From an uncultured Eubacteriales bacterium (GTDB taxonomy: Bacteria > Bacillota > Clostridia > Oscillospirales > Butyricicoccaceae), in assembly GCA_900555855.1 (NCBI GenBank), contig USML01000031.1, positions 1 through 17,233 of the forward strand: a stretch of 17,233 bases of DNA, read 5' to 3'. Below are positions 7,020-15,287 of the stretch, piece by piece. The position numbers and the translations under genes were made by a program. Below the pieces are notes generated by a model. The model was not told the origin of the DNA, did not search any database, and was given only the letters and a program-made list of their open reading frames with translations. How positions within the stretch are numbered: position 1 is the stretch's first letter; every line of letters starts with the position of its first letter.

Positions 7020-7874
7020 ATGGAATTGCGCACAGATCTTGCGCTGGAACGGCGGGAGCTGCGGGGCAGCGGAGCGCTGCAGGGCGTCGTGGAGCGCCGC
7101 TACGCCAGAGGCCCCTTGAAGATCACGGAGATCCAGGTGACCAGCGCGCTGGGGGAGCGGGCGCTGAATAAGCCCCGGGGGCGCTATCTGACGGCGGAGC
7201 TGCCGCCGGAGGAGACCGACGGGGATCTGCTCTATGCCTGCGCCCGGGGGCTTTCCCGGCTGCTGCAGACCATGCTGCCGGAGCATGGGACGGTGCTGGT
7301 GGCGGGGCTTGGCAACCGGGCCATCACGCCGGATGCGCTGGGGCCGGAGACGGTCTCCCACCTGATCGTGACCCGCCATCTGCTGCAGACCATGCCGGAG
7401 ATCTTTGGCGGGATGCGGCCCGTGTGCGCGCTGGCGGCCGGCGTTTTGGGCGATACCGGCATCGAAACGGCGGAGCTGCTTCGGGGCGTGGTAGAGCGGG
7501 TACAGCCCCAGGCGGTGGTGGCCATAGACGCCCTTTGCGCCCGGTCGCTGTCCCGGCTCTGCCGGACGGTGCAGCTTTCAGACACGGGGATCGTTCCCGG
7601 CAGCGGCGCCTGCAACCCCCGAAAGGCGCTGAATGAAGCCACGCTGGGCGTTCCCGTGATCGGGATCGGCGTGCCCACCGTAGTGGAAGCGGAGACGCTG
7701 GCCATGGATCTGGCAGGCCGCCCGCTGAAAAGCGGCCCGGAAAACAGGATGCTGGTCTCGCCCAGAGATATGGACCAGCAGATCGTCCGCTGCGGGACGA
7801 TGCTGGGCTTTGGGCTGAATCTGGCCCTGCAGGGAGACATGCCCCCTTCGGAAATGACGGCCTACCTCAGCTGA
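7020..7874 (+). CDS. gpr: GPR endopeptidase (spore germination protease)
   Basis: This 284-residue aspartic-type peptidase (MEROPS family A25) degrades small acid-soluble spore proteins when spores germinate. The N-terminal RTDLALE resembles the propeptide processing region of the zymogen. Family motifs follow in order: VAGLGNRAITPDALGP, GVLGDTGIET, AIDALCARSLSRLC, QLSDTGIVPGSGACNPRKALNEATLGVPVIGIGVPTV (given as separate blocks in the family). It is shorter than the B. subtilis enzyme (about 370 residues), as is usual in Clostridia. The ATG at 7020 has AGGGAGG at 7006–7012, a 7-base gap; an open frame continues upstream to 6480 but has no homology there and crosses rpsT. It precedes spoIIP, the same pairing as in B. 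subtilis. A forespore sigma-F/G promoter is expected but I could not find a convincing one. Confidence 0.95.
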   Translation: MELRTDLALERRELRGSGALQGVVERRYARGPLKITEIQVTSALGERALNKPRGRYLTAELPPEETDGDLLYACARGLSRLLQTMLPEHGTVLVAGLGNRAITPDALGPETVSHLIVTRHLLQTMPEIFGGMRPVCALAAGVLGDTGIETAELLRGVVERVQPQAVVAIDALCARSLSRLCRTVQLSDTGIVPGSGACNPRKALNEATLGVPVIGIGVPTVVEAETLAMDLAGRPLKSGPENRMLVSPRDMDQQIVRCGTMLGFGLNLALQGDMPPSEMTAYLS

Positions 7875-7878
7875 GGGC

Positions 7879-7905
7879 ATAAAGCGCCCGCTTTTGGAAT
7901 ACAGT
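7879..7905 (+). promoter_or_regulatory. Candidate sigma-E promoter before spoIIP
   Basis: ATA (7879–7881), a 16-base gap and AATACAGT (7898–7905) resemble the mother-cell sigma-E pattern ATA–N16–18–CATACAnT, with one mismatch in the -10. The site lies in the 51-base gpr–spoIIP gap; in B. subtilis spoIIP also has its own sporulation promoter. The start would be only about 14 bases before the ATG, and the elements are short, so a chance match is possible. Confidence 0.35.
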
Positions 7906-7925
7906 GTTCTGAAGGGAGGCGCGCT

Positions 7926-8930
7926 ATGGCACGAAAAAAAGAAAAAGCGGGGCGCTTTGGCCTGCTGCCTGCGGCGCTGCTGCTGGGCCTGCTGCTGTTT
8001 TGGGGCAGCCTTGGCCTGCCGGAGCCGGGCAGGACTGCGGCTCCGGATATCCCGGCGGCGGACGAGCCTCTGGCGCTGCCGCAGATGCCGGCAGAGCCTG
8101 TGATGGCGGCGGAAAGCGCGGCGCTGCCGCCCCTGCCGGAAACGCCGGCGCAGACGGAGACTCCTGCGGTGTCCATCCTGGGGACGACCTCCGGCGGGTC
8201 AGGCTCCGGCACGGTCTATTTCAAGAATCAGACCAAATATGAGATCGATATGGAGTCCCTGCTGCGGCAGCCCTGTCCGGTGGCGCTGGGCAGGGAGGGC
8301 GTTCAGGTGCTCATCATGCACACCCACGGCACCGAGGCCTATACCCCCACCGACGCCCATCCCTATCAGGCCTCCGGCGAATACCGGACCACGGACAAAG
8401 CCTACAATATGCTGGCGGTGGGCCAGCGCATCACGGATCTGCTGAATGAGCGGGGGATCTCCACCGTCCACAGCGAGACGCTGAACGATTATCCCGCCTA
8501 CAACGGCTCATACAGCCGGGCGCTGAAGGATATCAATGCCTGGCTGAAGGAATATCCCTCCATTCAGCTGGTGATCGATGTCCACCGCGACGCCATCGGC
8601 ACCGCCGGAAAATATTACAAGACCATCGCCAAGGTGGACGGACAGCAGACGGCCCAGCTGATGTTTGTGGCCGGGACCGACGAGGGCGGGCTCAAGCATC
8701 CGGATTGGCGGAAAAATCTGACCTTTCAGGCTCAGCTGCAGGATCAGATCAACGGCGCTTATCCCGGGATGATGCGCCCCATCAGCATCCGCTCAGGCCG
8801 GTTTAATCAGCATGTCCGGCTGGGCAGTATGCTGGTGGAGGTGGGCTCCTGCGGCAATACGCTGGAGGAAGCGCTGGCGGCGGCAGAGGTCTTTGCCCGG
8901 TCGCTGGCCGATGCGCTGCTGGAGCAGTAA
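7926..8930 (+). CDS. spoIIP: Stage II sporulation protein P
   Basis: SpoIIP is a membrane-anchored peptidoglycan amidase and endopeptidase that works with SpoIID and SpoIIM in engulfment of the forespore. The 334-residue protein has a basic N-terminus, one transmembrane segment (about residues 11–31), a low-complexity Ala/Pro/Glu linker (about 35–90) and a C-terminal catalytic domain. Putative zinc and catalytic residues are visible: MHTHGTEAY (H132, H134, E137), DVHRDA (H220) and the late VEVGSCGNT. It is shorter than the B. subtilis protein (about 400 residues), mostly in the linker. The ATG at 7926 has AAGGGAGG at 7912–7919. It follows gpr by 51 bases, probably co-transcribed, and is closed by the bidirectional hairpin after its stop. 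Confidence 0.94.
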   Translation: MARKKEKAGRFGLLPAALLLGLLLFWGSLGLPEPGRTAAPDIPAADEPLALPQMPAEPVMAAESAALPPLPETPAQTETPAVSILGTTSGGSGSGTVYFKNQTKYEIDMESLLRQPCPVALGREGVQVLIMHTHGTEAYTPTDAHPYQASGEYRTTDKAYNMLAVGQRITDLLNERGISTVHSETLNDYPAYNGSYSRALKDINAWLKEYPSIQLVIDVHRDAIGTAGKYYKTIAKVDGQQTAQLMFVAGTDEGGLKHPDWRKNLTFQAQLQDQINGAYPGMMRPISIRSGRFNQHVRLGSMLVEVGSCGNTLEEALAAAEVFARSLADALLEQ

Positions 8931-8933
8931 AGT

Positions 8934-8964
8934 AAAAAGTCTGCGCTTAGGCGCAGACTTTTTT
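8934..8964. terminator. Bidirectional rho-independent terminator between spoIIP and lgt
   Basis: A 9-bp stem (AGTCTGCGC with GCGCAGACT) around TTAG, flanked by A-run 8934–8938 and T-run 8959–8964. It lies 4 bases after the spoIIP stop and about 10 bases after the convergent lgt stop, so it serves both strands. Confidence 0.92.
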
Positions 8965-8974
8965 GATGAGCCGG

Positions 8975-9874
8975 TCATTTCGGCTGCTGGTCGTTTTTCT
9001 CCTCCGGGTCGGCCGGTTCGCTTTGTTCGGCTGCTTCCGGCGGAGCGTTCTGCGTCTCCGGGGCCGCAGCGACGGCGAAGGGCTTGGGATAGCGCTTGGT
9101 GGCGTAGAAATAGATCAGCAGACCTGCCGAAACAATGACACAGCCCAGACCGATCAGCTGAGAGGCCTTCAGACCGGTATGGCCAATATACAGGCTGTCC
9201 GTCCGCAAAAACTCCAGCAGGAAGCGGATCATGCCATACCATCCGGCATACATCAGCGCCAGCTCGCCCCGGAACTTTCTGTGTTTGGAATAAAAATGCA
9301 GAAACAGGAAACCTGCCAGCGTCCAGAGGGATTCATAGAGAAAGGTGGGATGAACCGGCGCGGCGCCGTTGATGACCATACCCCAAGGCAGAGCGGTCTC
9401 GCTGCCGTGGGCTTCTGCATTGATGAAATTTGCCCAGCGGCCGATGCATTGGGCCAGCATAAAGCCCATGCCCACCAGATCACAGGCGGAAAGAATGTCG
9501 CACCGGTGCTTTTTGCAGAAGATCAGCACCACAAGCACCGCCGCGATCACGCCGCCATACATCCCCAGCCCGCCGTTCCAGATCTCGATGATCTCCTTGG
9601 GATGGGCGCTGTAATAGTCCCAGCGGTTGATCACGAAATAGATCCGGCAGCCGAGAATGCCCGCAGGCAGGCCCCAAAGGGCCATATCCAGAAACTTGTC
9701 CGGCGACCAGCCGAAATCCGGGCAGCGGCGCAGCACATAAAGCGTGGCGATCACAAAGCAGAAGGCCAGGATCACCCCATACCACATGATATCCTTGCCA
9801 AAGAGGGTGAAAGCCACCCGGTTGATATGAAACACATGGTCAAACAGGCCGGGAAAGGAAATCTCGTTTATCAT
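8975..9874 (-). CDS. lgt: Prolipoprotein diacylglyceryl transferase
   Basis: Lgt is an integral membrane enzyme that moves a diacylglyceryl group from phosphatidylglycerol to the lipobox cysteine of prelipoproteins. The 299-residue protein has about seven hydrophobic segments and the Lgt signature GRWANFINAEAHG near residues 145–157, which contains the essential Arg and Asn, plus WNGGLGMYGG, HPTFLYESLW and a C-terminal RFLLEFLR. A hydrophilic Pro/Glu/Gln-rich tail of about 30 residues (from AAAPETQNAPPEAAEQ) follows the last helix and is likely cytoplasmic. The ATG at 9874 lies 9 bases after the stop of the EamA gene, with only a weak purine stretch (GAGAG) rather far upstream, so translation may depend on coupling. 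The order with an EamA transporter is not a functional link I know of. Confidence 0.95.
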   Translation of the reverse strand: MINEISFPGLFDHVFHINRVAFTLFGKDIMWYGVILAFCFVIATLYVLRRCPDFGWSPDKFLDMALWGLPAGILGCRIYFVINRWDYYSAHPKEIIEIWNGGLGMYGGVIAAVLVVLIFCKKHRCDILSACDLVGMGFMLAQCIGRWANFINAEAHGSETALPWGMVINGAAPVHPTFLYESLWTLAGFLFLHFYSKHRKFRGELALMYAGWYGMIRFLLEFLRTDSLYIGHTGLKASQLIGLGCVIVSAGLLIYFYATKRYPKPFAVAAAPETQNAPPEAAEQSEPADPEEKNDQQPK

Positions 9875-9883
9875 AAGCGAAGG

Positions 9884-10801
9884 TCAGCTCTCTTTCTTTT
9901 TGTTTTTTGAAGGCAGCGGAATCTGGGCCAGGATCACTGCCGCAAATACCAGTACGCAGCCGATAAGCTCCCGGACGCTCAGCCTTTCCTGCAGGATCAG
10001 CCAGCCAGAAAGGGCGGCAAAAACAGATTCCAGGCTCATGATCAGCGTAGCCACGGTGGGGTCGGTATCCTTCTGGCCGAGGATCTGCAGGGTGTAGCCA
10101 ACGCCACAGGACAAGACGCCTGCATAAAGGATGGTCCACCGGGCGGCCCAGATGTTGGCCCAGACCGGCGTGTCAAACAGGAGCATCAGCACCAGCGTGA
10201 TGCCGCCTGATGTCAGAAACTGGACGCAGGACATCAAGAGGCCATCTACCGGGCCTGCGGTAAAGTGATCAATGGCCATAATGTGCAGCGAAAAGAAGAA
10301 GGCGCAGCAGAGCACCAGCAGATCGCCGGTGGAGACGGAAAAGCCCTCCTTGACGCACAGCAGGTAAAAGCCCGCCACGGCGATGGCCACGCAGCCCCAG
10401 ACCACGGGGGGGATTTTCTTTTTAATAAAGACACCCAGCAGCGGCACGATGACGATATAGAGCGCCGTAATGAAGCCCGCCTTGCCGGCGGTGGTCATGC
10501 TGACGCCATACTGCTGAAAGCTGCTGGCGATGGCGAGAAAGACGCCGCAGATCAGCCCTGCCTTGACAGACGCCCGGTCAATGGCCTTCTGCGCCGCGGC
10601 GTCCGGGCGCTGCGCCGCGGGACGGAGCCGGCGGGTCAGCACCACCACGGGGAGGAGCACCAGCCCGCCCAATACCGTCCGGATGCCATTGTAGGTAAAG
10701 GGCTGGACATAATCCATGCCGGCGCTCTGGGCCACAAAGGCCGAGCCCCAGATCAGCGCCGTCAGCAGCAGAAGAAGATTGCCGCGAAGTTTTTTGCTCA
10801 T
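9884..10801 (-). CDS. EamA/DMT-family transporter
   Basis: This 305-residue membrane protein looks like ten-helix drug/metabolite transporters made of two EamA repeats. The first repeat begins NLLLLLTALIWGSAFVAQ, the standard EamA opening; the second begins near GDLLVLCCAFFFSLHIMA, and the end has the usual SLESVFAALSGWLILQERLS pattern. Substrates in this family include amino acids, nucleosides and metabolite waste, and the sequence does not say which. The start at 10801 (MSKKLRGN) is chosen because an upstream in-frame ATG at 10864 lies within the promoter and adds sequence with no match; a weak AGAAAGAG precedes the chosen ATG. It is the first gene of a two-gene unit with lgt. Confidence 0.9.
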   Translation of the reverse strand: MSKKLRGNLLLLLTALIWGSAFVAQSAGMDYVQPFTYNGIRTVLGGLVLLPVVVLTRRLRPAAQRPDAAAQKAIDRASVKAGLICGVFLAIASSFQQYGVSMTTAGKAGFITALYIVIVPLLGVFIKKKIPPVVWGCVAIAVAGFYLLCVKEGFSVSTGDLLVLCCAFFFSLHIMAIDHFTAGPVDGLLMSCVQFLTSGGITLVLMLLFDTPVWANIWAARWTILYAGVLSCGVGYTLQILGQKDTDPTVATLIMSLESVFAALSGWLILQERLSVRELIGCVLVFAAVILAQIPLPSKNKKKES

Positions 10802-10835
10802 GGGATCACTCTTTCTGTATGGGATTTCTGCCCTT

Positions 10836-10864
10836 ACTATAGCAAATCTCCCGATGTTTGACAA
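10836..10864 (-). promoter_or_regulatory. Sigma-A promoter of the EamA–lgt unit
   Basis: Minus strand TTGTCA (10864–10859), 17-base spacer, TATAGT (10841–10836) with TG in the extended -10 position. The expected start is near 10829, about 28 bases before the ATG at 10801. Confidence 0.8.
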
Positions 10865-10923
10865 GCGGCTTTCCCGGGCGGGCAGAGAAAAGCCGGCCTT
10901 TTTTCGCTTTTTTCCATCAAAAC

Positions 10924-10952
10924 TTGCTTTTTTCCGGCATTCTGAGTATAAT
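10924..10952 (+). promoter_or_regulatory. Sigma-A promoter of the nucleoside transporter operon
   Basis: TTGCTT (10924–10929), 17-base spacer and a perfect TATAAT (10947–10952). The expected start is near 10959, leaving a 5' leader of about 93 bases before the ATG at 11052. It is divergent from the EamA promoter, 60 bases apart. Confidence 0.8.
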
Positions 10953-10974
10953 TAAATTATCTGTAAACACGATT

Positions 10975-11012
10975 GGACCGCAAAGCCGCGGTCCGGCCCT
11001 TGGAGAGGGGCT
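10975..11012 (+). promoter_or_regulatory. Structured 5' leader with two adjacent hairpins, unidentified
   Basis: GGACCGC (10975–10981) pairs with GCGGTCC (10988–10994) over an AAAGCC loop. It is followed directly by GCCC (10996–10999), which can pair with GGGC (11008–11011), plus a wobble at each end. There is no T-run, so it is not an ordinary terminator. It does not match a purine riboswitch core that I know. It could be a protein or metabolite binding element, or simply a stability hairpin. Confidence 0.5.
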
Positions 11013-11051
11013 GTAATCACTACTACACTGATGGAATAGGAAGGTGGAAGC

Positions 11052-12599
11052 ATGGCAGAGGCTCCGGAATATGTCATTGAAATGCTTCATATCACCAAGG
11101 AGTTTCCCGGGATCCGAGCCAACGATGATATCACGCTGCAGCTGCGCCGGGGAGAGATCCACGCGCTGCTGGGCGAGAACGGTGCGGGAAAATCCACGCT
11201 GATGAGCGTTCTCTTCGGCCTGTATCAGCCGGAACAGGGCATCATCAAAAAGGACGGCCGGGAGGTCCAGATCCGCGACCCCAACGATGCCACCGCGCTG
11301 CATATCGGTATGGTGCATCAGCATTTCCAGCTGGTGGATGTGTTCACCGTGCTGGACAATATCATTCTCGGCGCGGAGGATACCAGGCTGGGCTTTCTGC
11401 AAAAAAAGAAGGCCCGGGCCAAGGTGGAGGAGCTTTCCAACCGCTATGGCCTGAAGGTGGATCTGGACGCCAAGGTGGAGGATATCACCGTGGGCATGCA
11501 GCAGCGCACCGAGATCCTGAAGATGCTCTACCGGGAAAATGAGATCCTGATCTTCGATGAGCCTACTGCCGTTTTGACGCCACAGGAGATCGAAGAGCTG
11601 ATGCAGATCATGAAAAATCTGGTGCAGGAGGGAAAATCCATCCTGTTCATTTCCCACAAGCTCAATGAGATCATGGCTGTAGCCGACCGGGTCACCGTTT
11701 TGCGCAAGGGGAAATATGTCGGCACAGTCAATGTTCTGGATACCAACAAGCAGGAGCTCTCCAACATGATGGTGGGCCGGCCGGTGCAGTTGGAAGTGGT
11801 CAAGGATCAGGCCCATCCGAAGGAGACCGTTTTGGAGGTCCGAGAGATGAGCGTTTATTCACACGCTCATAAAAAGGACGCCGTTCATCAGGTGAGCTTT
11901 GATGTGCGGGCAGGGGAGATCCTCTGTATCGCAGGGATCGACGGTAATGGCCAGACCGAGCTGATCCACGGACTGACCGGTCTGGAAAAGATTTCCGGCG
12001 GCAGCGTCCGCCTTTGCGGCAGAGAGATCACGCACGCTTCCATTCGCTCACGGAGCGAAAACATGAGCCATATCCCCGAGGACCGGCACAAGCACGGCCT
12101 GATCCTGGATTTCACGCTGGAGGAGAACATGGTGCTCCAGCGCTTCCGGGAGCCGCAGTTTGAAAAAGGCGGCTTCATCCGCTTCGACGCCGTGCGGGAC
12201 TACGCCCAGCGGCTGATCCGGCAGTATGATGTCCGTTCCGGTCAGGGCCCGGTGACGAAGGTCCGCAGTATGTCCGGCGGCAACCAGCAGAAGGCGATCA
12301 TCGCCCGGGAGCTGGATCGGGAAAAGCCGCTGGTGGTGGCGGTCCAGCCCACCCGCGGCCTGGATGTGGGCGCCATCGAATACATCCATTCCCAGCTGGT
12401 CCGGCAGCGGGACGAGGGAAAGGCCGTGCTGCTGGTCTCACTGGAGCTGGATGAGGTCATGAGCCTTTCCGACCGGATCCTGGTGCTCTATGAGGGCGAG
12501 ATCGTGGGCGAGTTCGATCCCAAAAAGATCAGCGTTCAGGAGCTTGGCCTTTATATGGCCGGCGCAAAGCGGCAGCAGAAGGAGGGCGTAAAGGCATGA
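11052..12599 (+). CDS. Nucleoside-type ABC importer ATPase (NupO/YufO-like, two NBDs)
   Basis: This 515-residue cytoplasmic ATPase has two nucleotide-binding domains, as in sugar and BMP-family nucleoside importers. NBD1 has a full Walker A GENGAGKS (41–48) and Walker B IFDEPTAVLTPQE (D169, E170), with the LSGGQ signature replaced by VGMQQRTEILK. NBD2 has a degenerate Walker A (GIDGNGQTE, 295–303, no Lys), a good signature MSGGNQQK (407–414) and a Gln in place of the catalytic Glu (VQPTRGLD, Q432). This asymmetry is a family trait of the NupO/YufO group. The ATG at 11052 has GGAAGGTGG just upstream. It overlaps the next gene as ATGA. The two permeases and cdd that follow point to nucleoside uptake. 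Confidence 0.9.
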   Translation: MAEAPEYVIEMLHITKEFPGIRANDDITLQLRRGEIHALLGENGAGKSTLMSVLFGLYQPEQGIIKKDGREVQIRDPNDATALHIGMVHQHFQLVDVFTVLDNIILGAEDTRLGFLQKKKARAKVEELSNRYGLKVDLDAKVEDITVGMQQRTEILKMLYRENEILIFDEPTAVLTPQEIEELMQIMKNLVQEGKSILFISHKLNEIMAVADRVTVLRKGKYVGTVNVLDTNKQELSNMMVGRPVQLEVVKDQAHPKETVLEVREMSVYSHAHKKDAVHQVSFDVRAGEILCIAGIDGNGQTELIHGLTGLEKISGGSVRLCGREITHASIRSRSENMSHIPEDRHKHGLILDFTLEENMVLQRFREPQFEKGGFIRFDAVRDYAQRLIRQYDVRSGQGPVTKVRSMSGGNQQKAIIARELDREKPLVVAVQPTRGLDVGAIEYIHSQLVRQRDEGKAVLLVSLELDEVMSLSDRILVLYEGEIVGEFDPKKISVQELGLYMAGAKRQQKEGVKA

Positions 12600-13837
12600 A
12601 AAAGCTCATGGAAAAAGAGGGCTTCCGCAGCATCGCGGCGTCGCTGCTCTCCGTGCTCATCGGTCTGGCGGCCGGCGCGGTGATCATTCTTGCGGTGAGC
12701 CTGGCAGATCCCAGCATCTCGCTGAAGACTGCCTGGGAGGGCATCCGCCTGATGCTGTTCGGCGTATTCTCCACGGGGCGCGAGGCCGCGGGCCAGCTGA
12801 CCTTCGGCTTCAACTCCGCCAATCTGGGCAATATGCTCTTCCGGGCCACGCCGCTGATCCTTACGGGCCTCAGCGTGGCTGTGGCCAACAAGACGGGCCT
12901 GTTCAACATCGGCGCGCCGGGCCAGTATCTGGCTGGTGTCTGCGCAACGCTGTTTATCGCCCTGAGCATTCCCTCCACTGCCGTTCCCGCGTGGATCATC
13001 TGGATCCTGGCGTTTCTGGGCGGCGTTCTGGCGGGGGCGGTCTGGGGCGCGATCCCCGGCCTGCTGAAGGCGCTGCTGAATATCAACGAGGTCATCGCCT
13101 GCATCATGACCAACTGGATCGCGGCAAACCTTGTGACCTGGTTCTTCGATGGCAGTAATCTGAAAAATGTGGCCGAGGGCACCAAGACCGGCTATATCTA
13201 CAAGACCAGCTTCAATGGCGTGGAGACCTCCAAGATGGGGCTGGACAAGCTGTTCCCCGGCTCTCAGGTCAACGGCGGCATTTTGATCGCCATCGCGGCG
13301 GCCGTTCTGGTCTATATCCTGATCAACAAGACCACCTTTGGCTACCAGCTGAAGGCCTGCGGCGCAAACCGCCATGCAGCCCGCTACGCCGGCATTCAGG
13401 ATAAGCGCAATATCGTACTGTCCATGGCCATCGCCGGCGGCCTGGCCGGCATGGGCGGAACGCTTTACTATCTGGCGGGCAATACCGAGTTTTTCTGGTC
13501 TACCTATCAGTCGCTCCCCGGCGAGGGCTTCAACGGCATTGCCGTGGCACTTTTGGCGGTCAACCATCCCATCGGCGTGATCTTTTCCGGTATTTTCATG
13601 TCGCTGCTGGACATCGCCGGACTTCAGATCACCAATTTGACGGCCTATAACGAATACATCACCGACATCATCATCGCCGTTATCATCTATCTGGCTGCCT
13701 TCTCGCTGGTCATCAAGCTTTGGCTGGCCGGACGGAAAAAGGCCCGGGAGGCTGCACCGGCACACAGCGAGCCGGACAAGGCCCAGCCGGAAGCGGCGGC
13801 TGCAGAGCAGCCGGCAGGAAAGGAGGCGCAGGGTTAA
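12596..13837 (+). CDS. ABC importer permease, nucleoside type (NupP/YufP-like)
   Basis: This 413-residue polytopic protein is of the BPD_transp_2 (ribose/branched-chain amino acid/BMP nucleoside) permease family. The typical core is visible: NKTGLFNIGAPGQYLAGVCATLFI, then INEVIACIMTNWIAANLV, and the late GFNGIAVALLAVNHPIGVIFSGIFM. An extramembrane loop near residues 180–220 (GSNLKN to LFPGSQ) and a hydrophilic Ala/Glu/Pro tail (about 380–413) make it longer than the B. subtilis protein (about 350). The ATG overlaps the ATPase stop, with AAGGAGG at 12579–12585. It should pair with the next gene as a heterodimeric channel. Confidence 0.9.
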   Translation: MKKLMEKEGFRSIAASLLSVLIGLAAGAVIILAVSLADPSISLKTAWEGIRLMLFGVFSTGREAAGQLTFGFNSANLGNMLFRATPLILTGLSVAVANKTGLFNIGAPGQYLAGVCATLFIALSIPSTAVPAWIIWILAFLGGVLAGAVWGAIPGLLKALLNINEVIACIMTNWIAANLVTWFFDGSNLKNVAEGTKTGYIYKTSFNGVETSKMGLDKLFPGSQVNGGILIAIAAAVLVYILINKTTFGYQLKACGANRHAARYAGIQDKRNIVLSMAIAGGLAGMGGTLYYLAGNTEFFWSTYQSLPGEGFNGIAVALLAVNHPIGVIFSGIFMSLLDIAGLQITNLTAYNEYITDIIIAVIIYLAAFSLVIKLWLAGRKKAREAAPAHSEPDKAQPEAAAAEQPAGKEAQG

Positions 13838-13838
13838 A

Positions 13839-14873
13839 ATGGCATTTCTGATCCGACAGACTCTGATCTATGCGATCCCCCTGATGATCGTGGCGCTGGC
13901 TGGCGTCTTTGCCGAGCGCAGCGGTATCATCAACCTGGCGCTGGAGGGCATCATGATCTTCGGCGCGTTTATCAGTGTGAGCTTTATCCGTATGCTGCAG
14001 GCCCAGGGTCTGTTTGATGCGGCGGCCCGCGCGCCGGGCGGCTGGCTGACGCTGCAGGGCTATCTGCTGCTGACGCTGCTGGTGACAGCTATTGCGGGTG
14101 CAGTCTTTTCACTGCTGTTGGCCTTTGCCGCCATCAATTTGAAGGCAGATCAGACCATCGGCGGTACGGCGCTGAATATGCTGGCGCCGGCGCTGGTGCT
14201 GTTTCTGATCCGCATCGTTGCCAAGCAGAATACGCTGCTGCTGCTGGGGGGCGACTCTGCCACTTGGTTCATGATCAAAAAGTCCACCTTCGGCATCCCA
14301 AAGGAGCAGGATCTGGGCGTGTTGGGCGAGGCCTTTCTGAACAAGGTCTATCTCACCACCTATCTGTGCATCTTGATCTTCGTGGTGCTTTCCGTGATTC
14401 TCTATAAGACCCGCTTTGGCCTGCGTTTGCGCTCCTGCGGCGAAAACCCTCAGGCGGCGGATTCCCTGGGCATCCATGTGAAAAAGATGCGCTATGCAGG
14501 CGTGATCATCTCTGGCGCACTGGCCGGTCTGGGCGGCGGCGTCTTTTCCATCACCACGGCAAACTGCTCCTCCAACGGAGATGTGGCGGGCTTTGGCTTT
14601 CTGGCGCTGGCCGTTATGATCTTCGGCAACTGGAAGCCGCTGAATATCGCCGGCGGAGCCCTGCTGTTCGGCCTGTTCAAGTGCATCGCCGCCTGCTTTA
14701 CCACGCTGGACATCAATGGCGACGGCATCTGCCGTCTGGCGGAGCTGGGGCTCAGCGCCAATTTCTACCGGCTGCTGCCCTATGTGATCACGCTGCTGGT
14801 GCTGGCGTTCACCTCCAAGAAATCCCGGGCGCCCAAGGCCGAGGGCATCCCCTACGACAAGAGCCGCCGGTAA
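13839..14873 (+). CDS. ABC importer permease, nucleoside type (NupQ/YufQ-like)
   Basis: This 344-residue membrane protein belongs to the same permease family as its neighbour. It begins FLIRQTLIYAIPLMIVALAG and has the hallmark FAERSGIINLALEGIMIFGAF, then TIGGTALNMLAPALVLFL and a repeat-like GLRLRSCGENPQAADSLGI. About eight to ten hydrophobic segments are visible. The ATG is two bases after the upstream stop, with AGGAGG at 13821–13826. With the preceding ATPase and permease it forms a complete importer core, but no substrate-binding protein gene is adjacent. Sugar transport is the alternative, but the cdd gene directly after it favours nucleosides. Confidence 0.9.
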   Translation: MAFLIRQTLIYAIPLMIVALAGVFAERSGIINLALEGIMIFGAFISVSFIRMLQAQGLFDAAARAPGGWLTLQGYLLLTLLVTAIAGAVFSLLLAFAAINLKADQTIGGTALNMLAPALVLFLIRIVAKQNTLLLLGGDSATWFMIKKSTFGIPKEQDLGVLGEAFLNKVYLTTYLCILIFVVLSVILYKTRFGLRLRSCGENPQAADSLGIHVKKMRYAGVIISGALAGLGGGVFSITTANCSSNGDVAGFGFLALAVMIFGNWKPLNIAGGALLFGLFKCIAACFTTLDINGDGICRLAELGLSANFYRLLPYVITLLVLAFTSKKSRAPKAEGIPYDKSRR

Positions 14874-14879
14874 GCCGCC

Positions 14880-15287
14880 ATGGAAGATCGTGAGCTGATC
14901 CGGGCGGCCATCGAGGCCCGCCGCAGGGCCTATACGCCCTATTCTCACTATCAGGTGGGGGCTGCGCTGCTGACGGAGGGCGGCAAGCTCTACCGCGGCT
15001 GCAACATTGAAAACGCCGCCTTTTCTCCCACCTGCTGCGCGGAGCGCACTGCATTTTTCAAGGCGGTCAGCGAAGGGGAGACCCGCTTTTCCGCCATCGC
15101 CATCGTGGCCGGGCCGGAGGGGGAGCTTCTCACGCCGCCCACGCCCTGCGGCGTCTGCCGTCAGGTGATGATGGAGTTCTGCGATCCGGAAACCTTCCGG
15201 ATCCTACTGGCCCAGGGGCCGGAGGATTACCGGAGCTTCACCCTGCGGGAGCTTTTGCCCCTTGGCTTTGGCCCGAAGGACCTGTAA
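14880..15287 (+). CDS. cdd: Cytidine deaminase
   Basis: This 135-residue zinc enzyme deaminates cytidine and deoxycytidine to uridine and deoxyuridine in pyrimidine salvage. It has the tetrameric-type layout: YTPYSHYQVGAALL, the substrate loop GCNIENAAFSPTCCAERTA with zinc ligand C53 and catalytic E55, and PCGVCRQV with zinc ligands C90 and C93. The length is usual for the homotetrameric form. It starts 6 bases after the permease stop, and no clear Shine-Dalgarno is visible in the short gap or just upstream, so coupling to the permease is likely. It is the last gene of the nucleoside operon and probably acts on imported cytidine. Confidence 0.95.
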   Translation: MEDRELIRAAIEARRRAYTPYSHYQVGAALLTEGGKLYRGCNIENAAFSPTCCAERTAFFKAVSEGETRFSAIAIVAGPEGELLTPPTPCGVCRQVMMEFCDPETFRILLAQGPEDYRSFTLRELLPLGFGPKDL

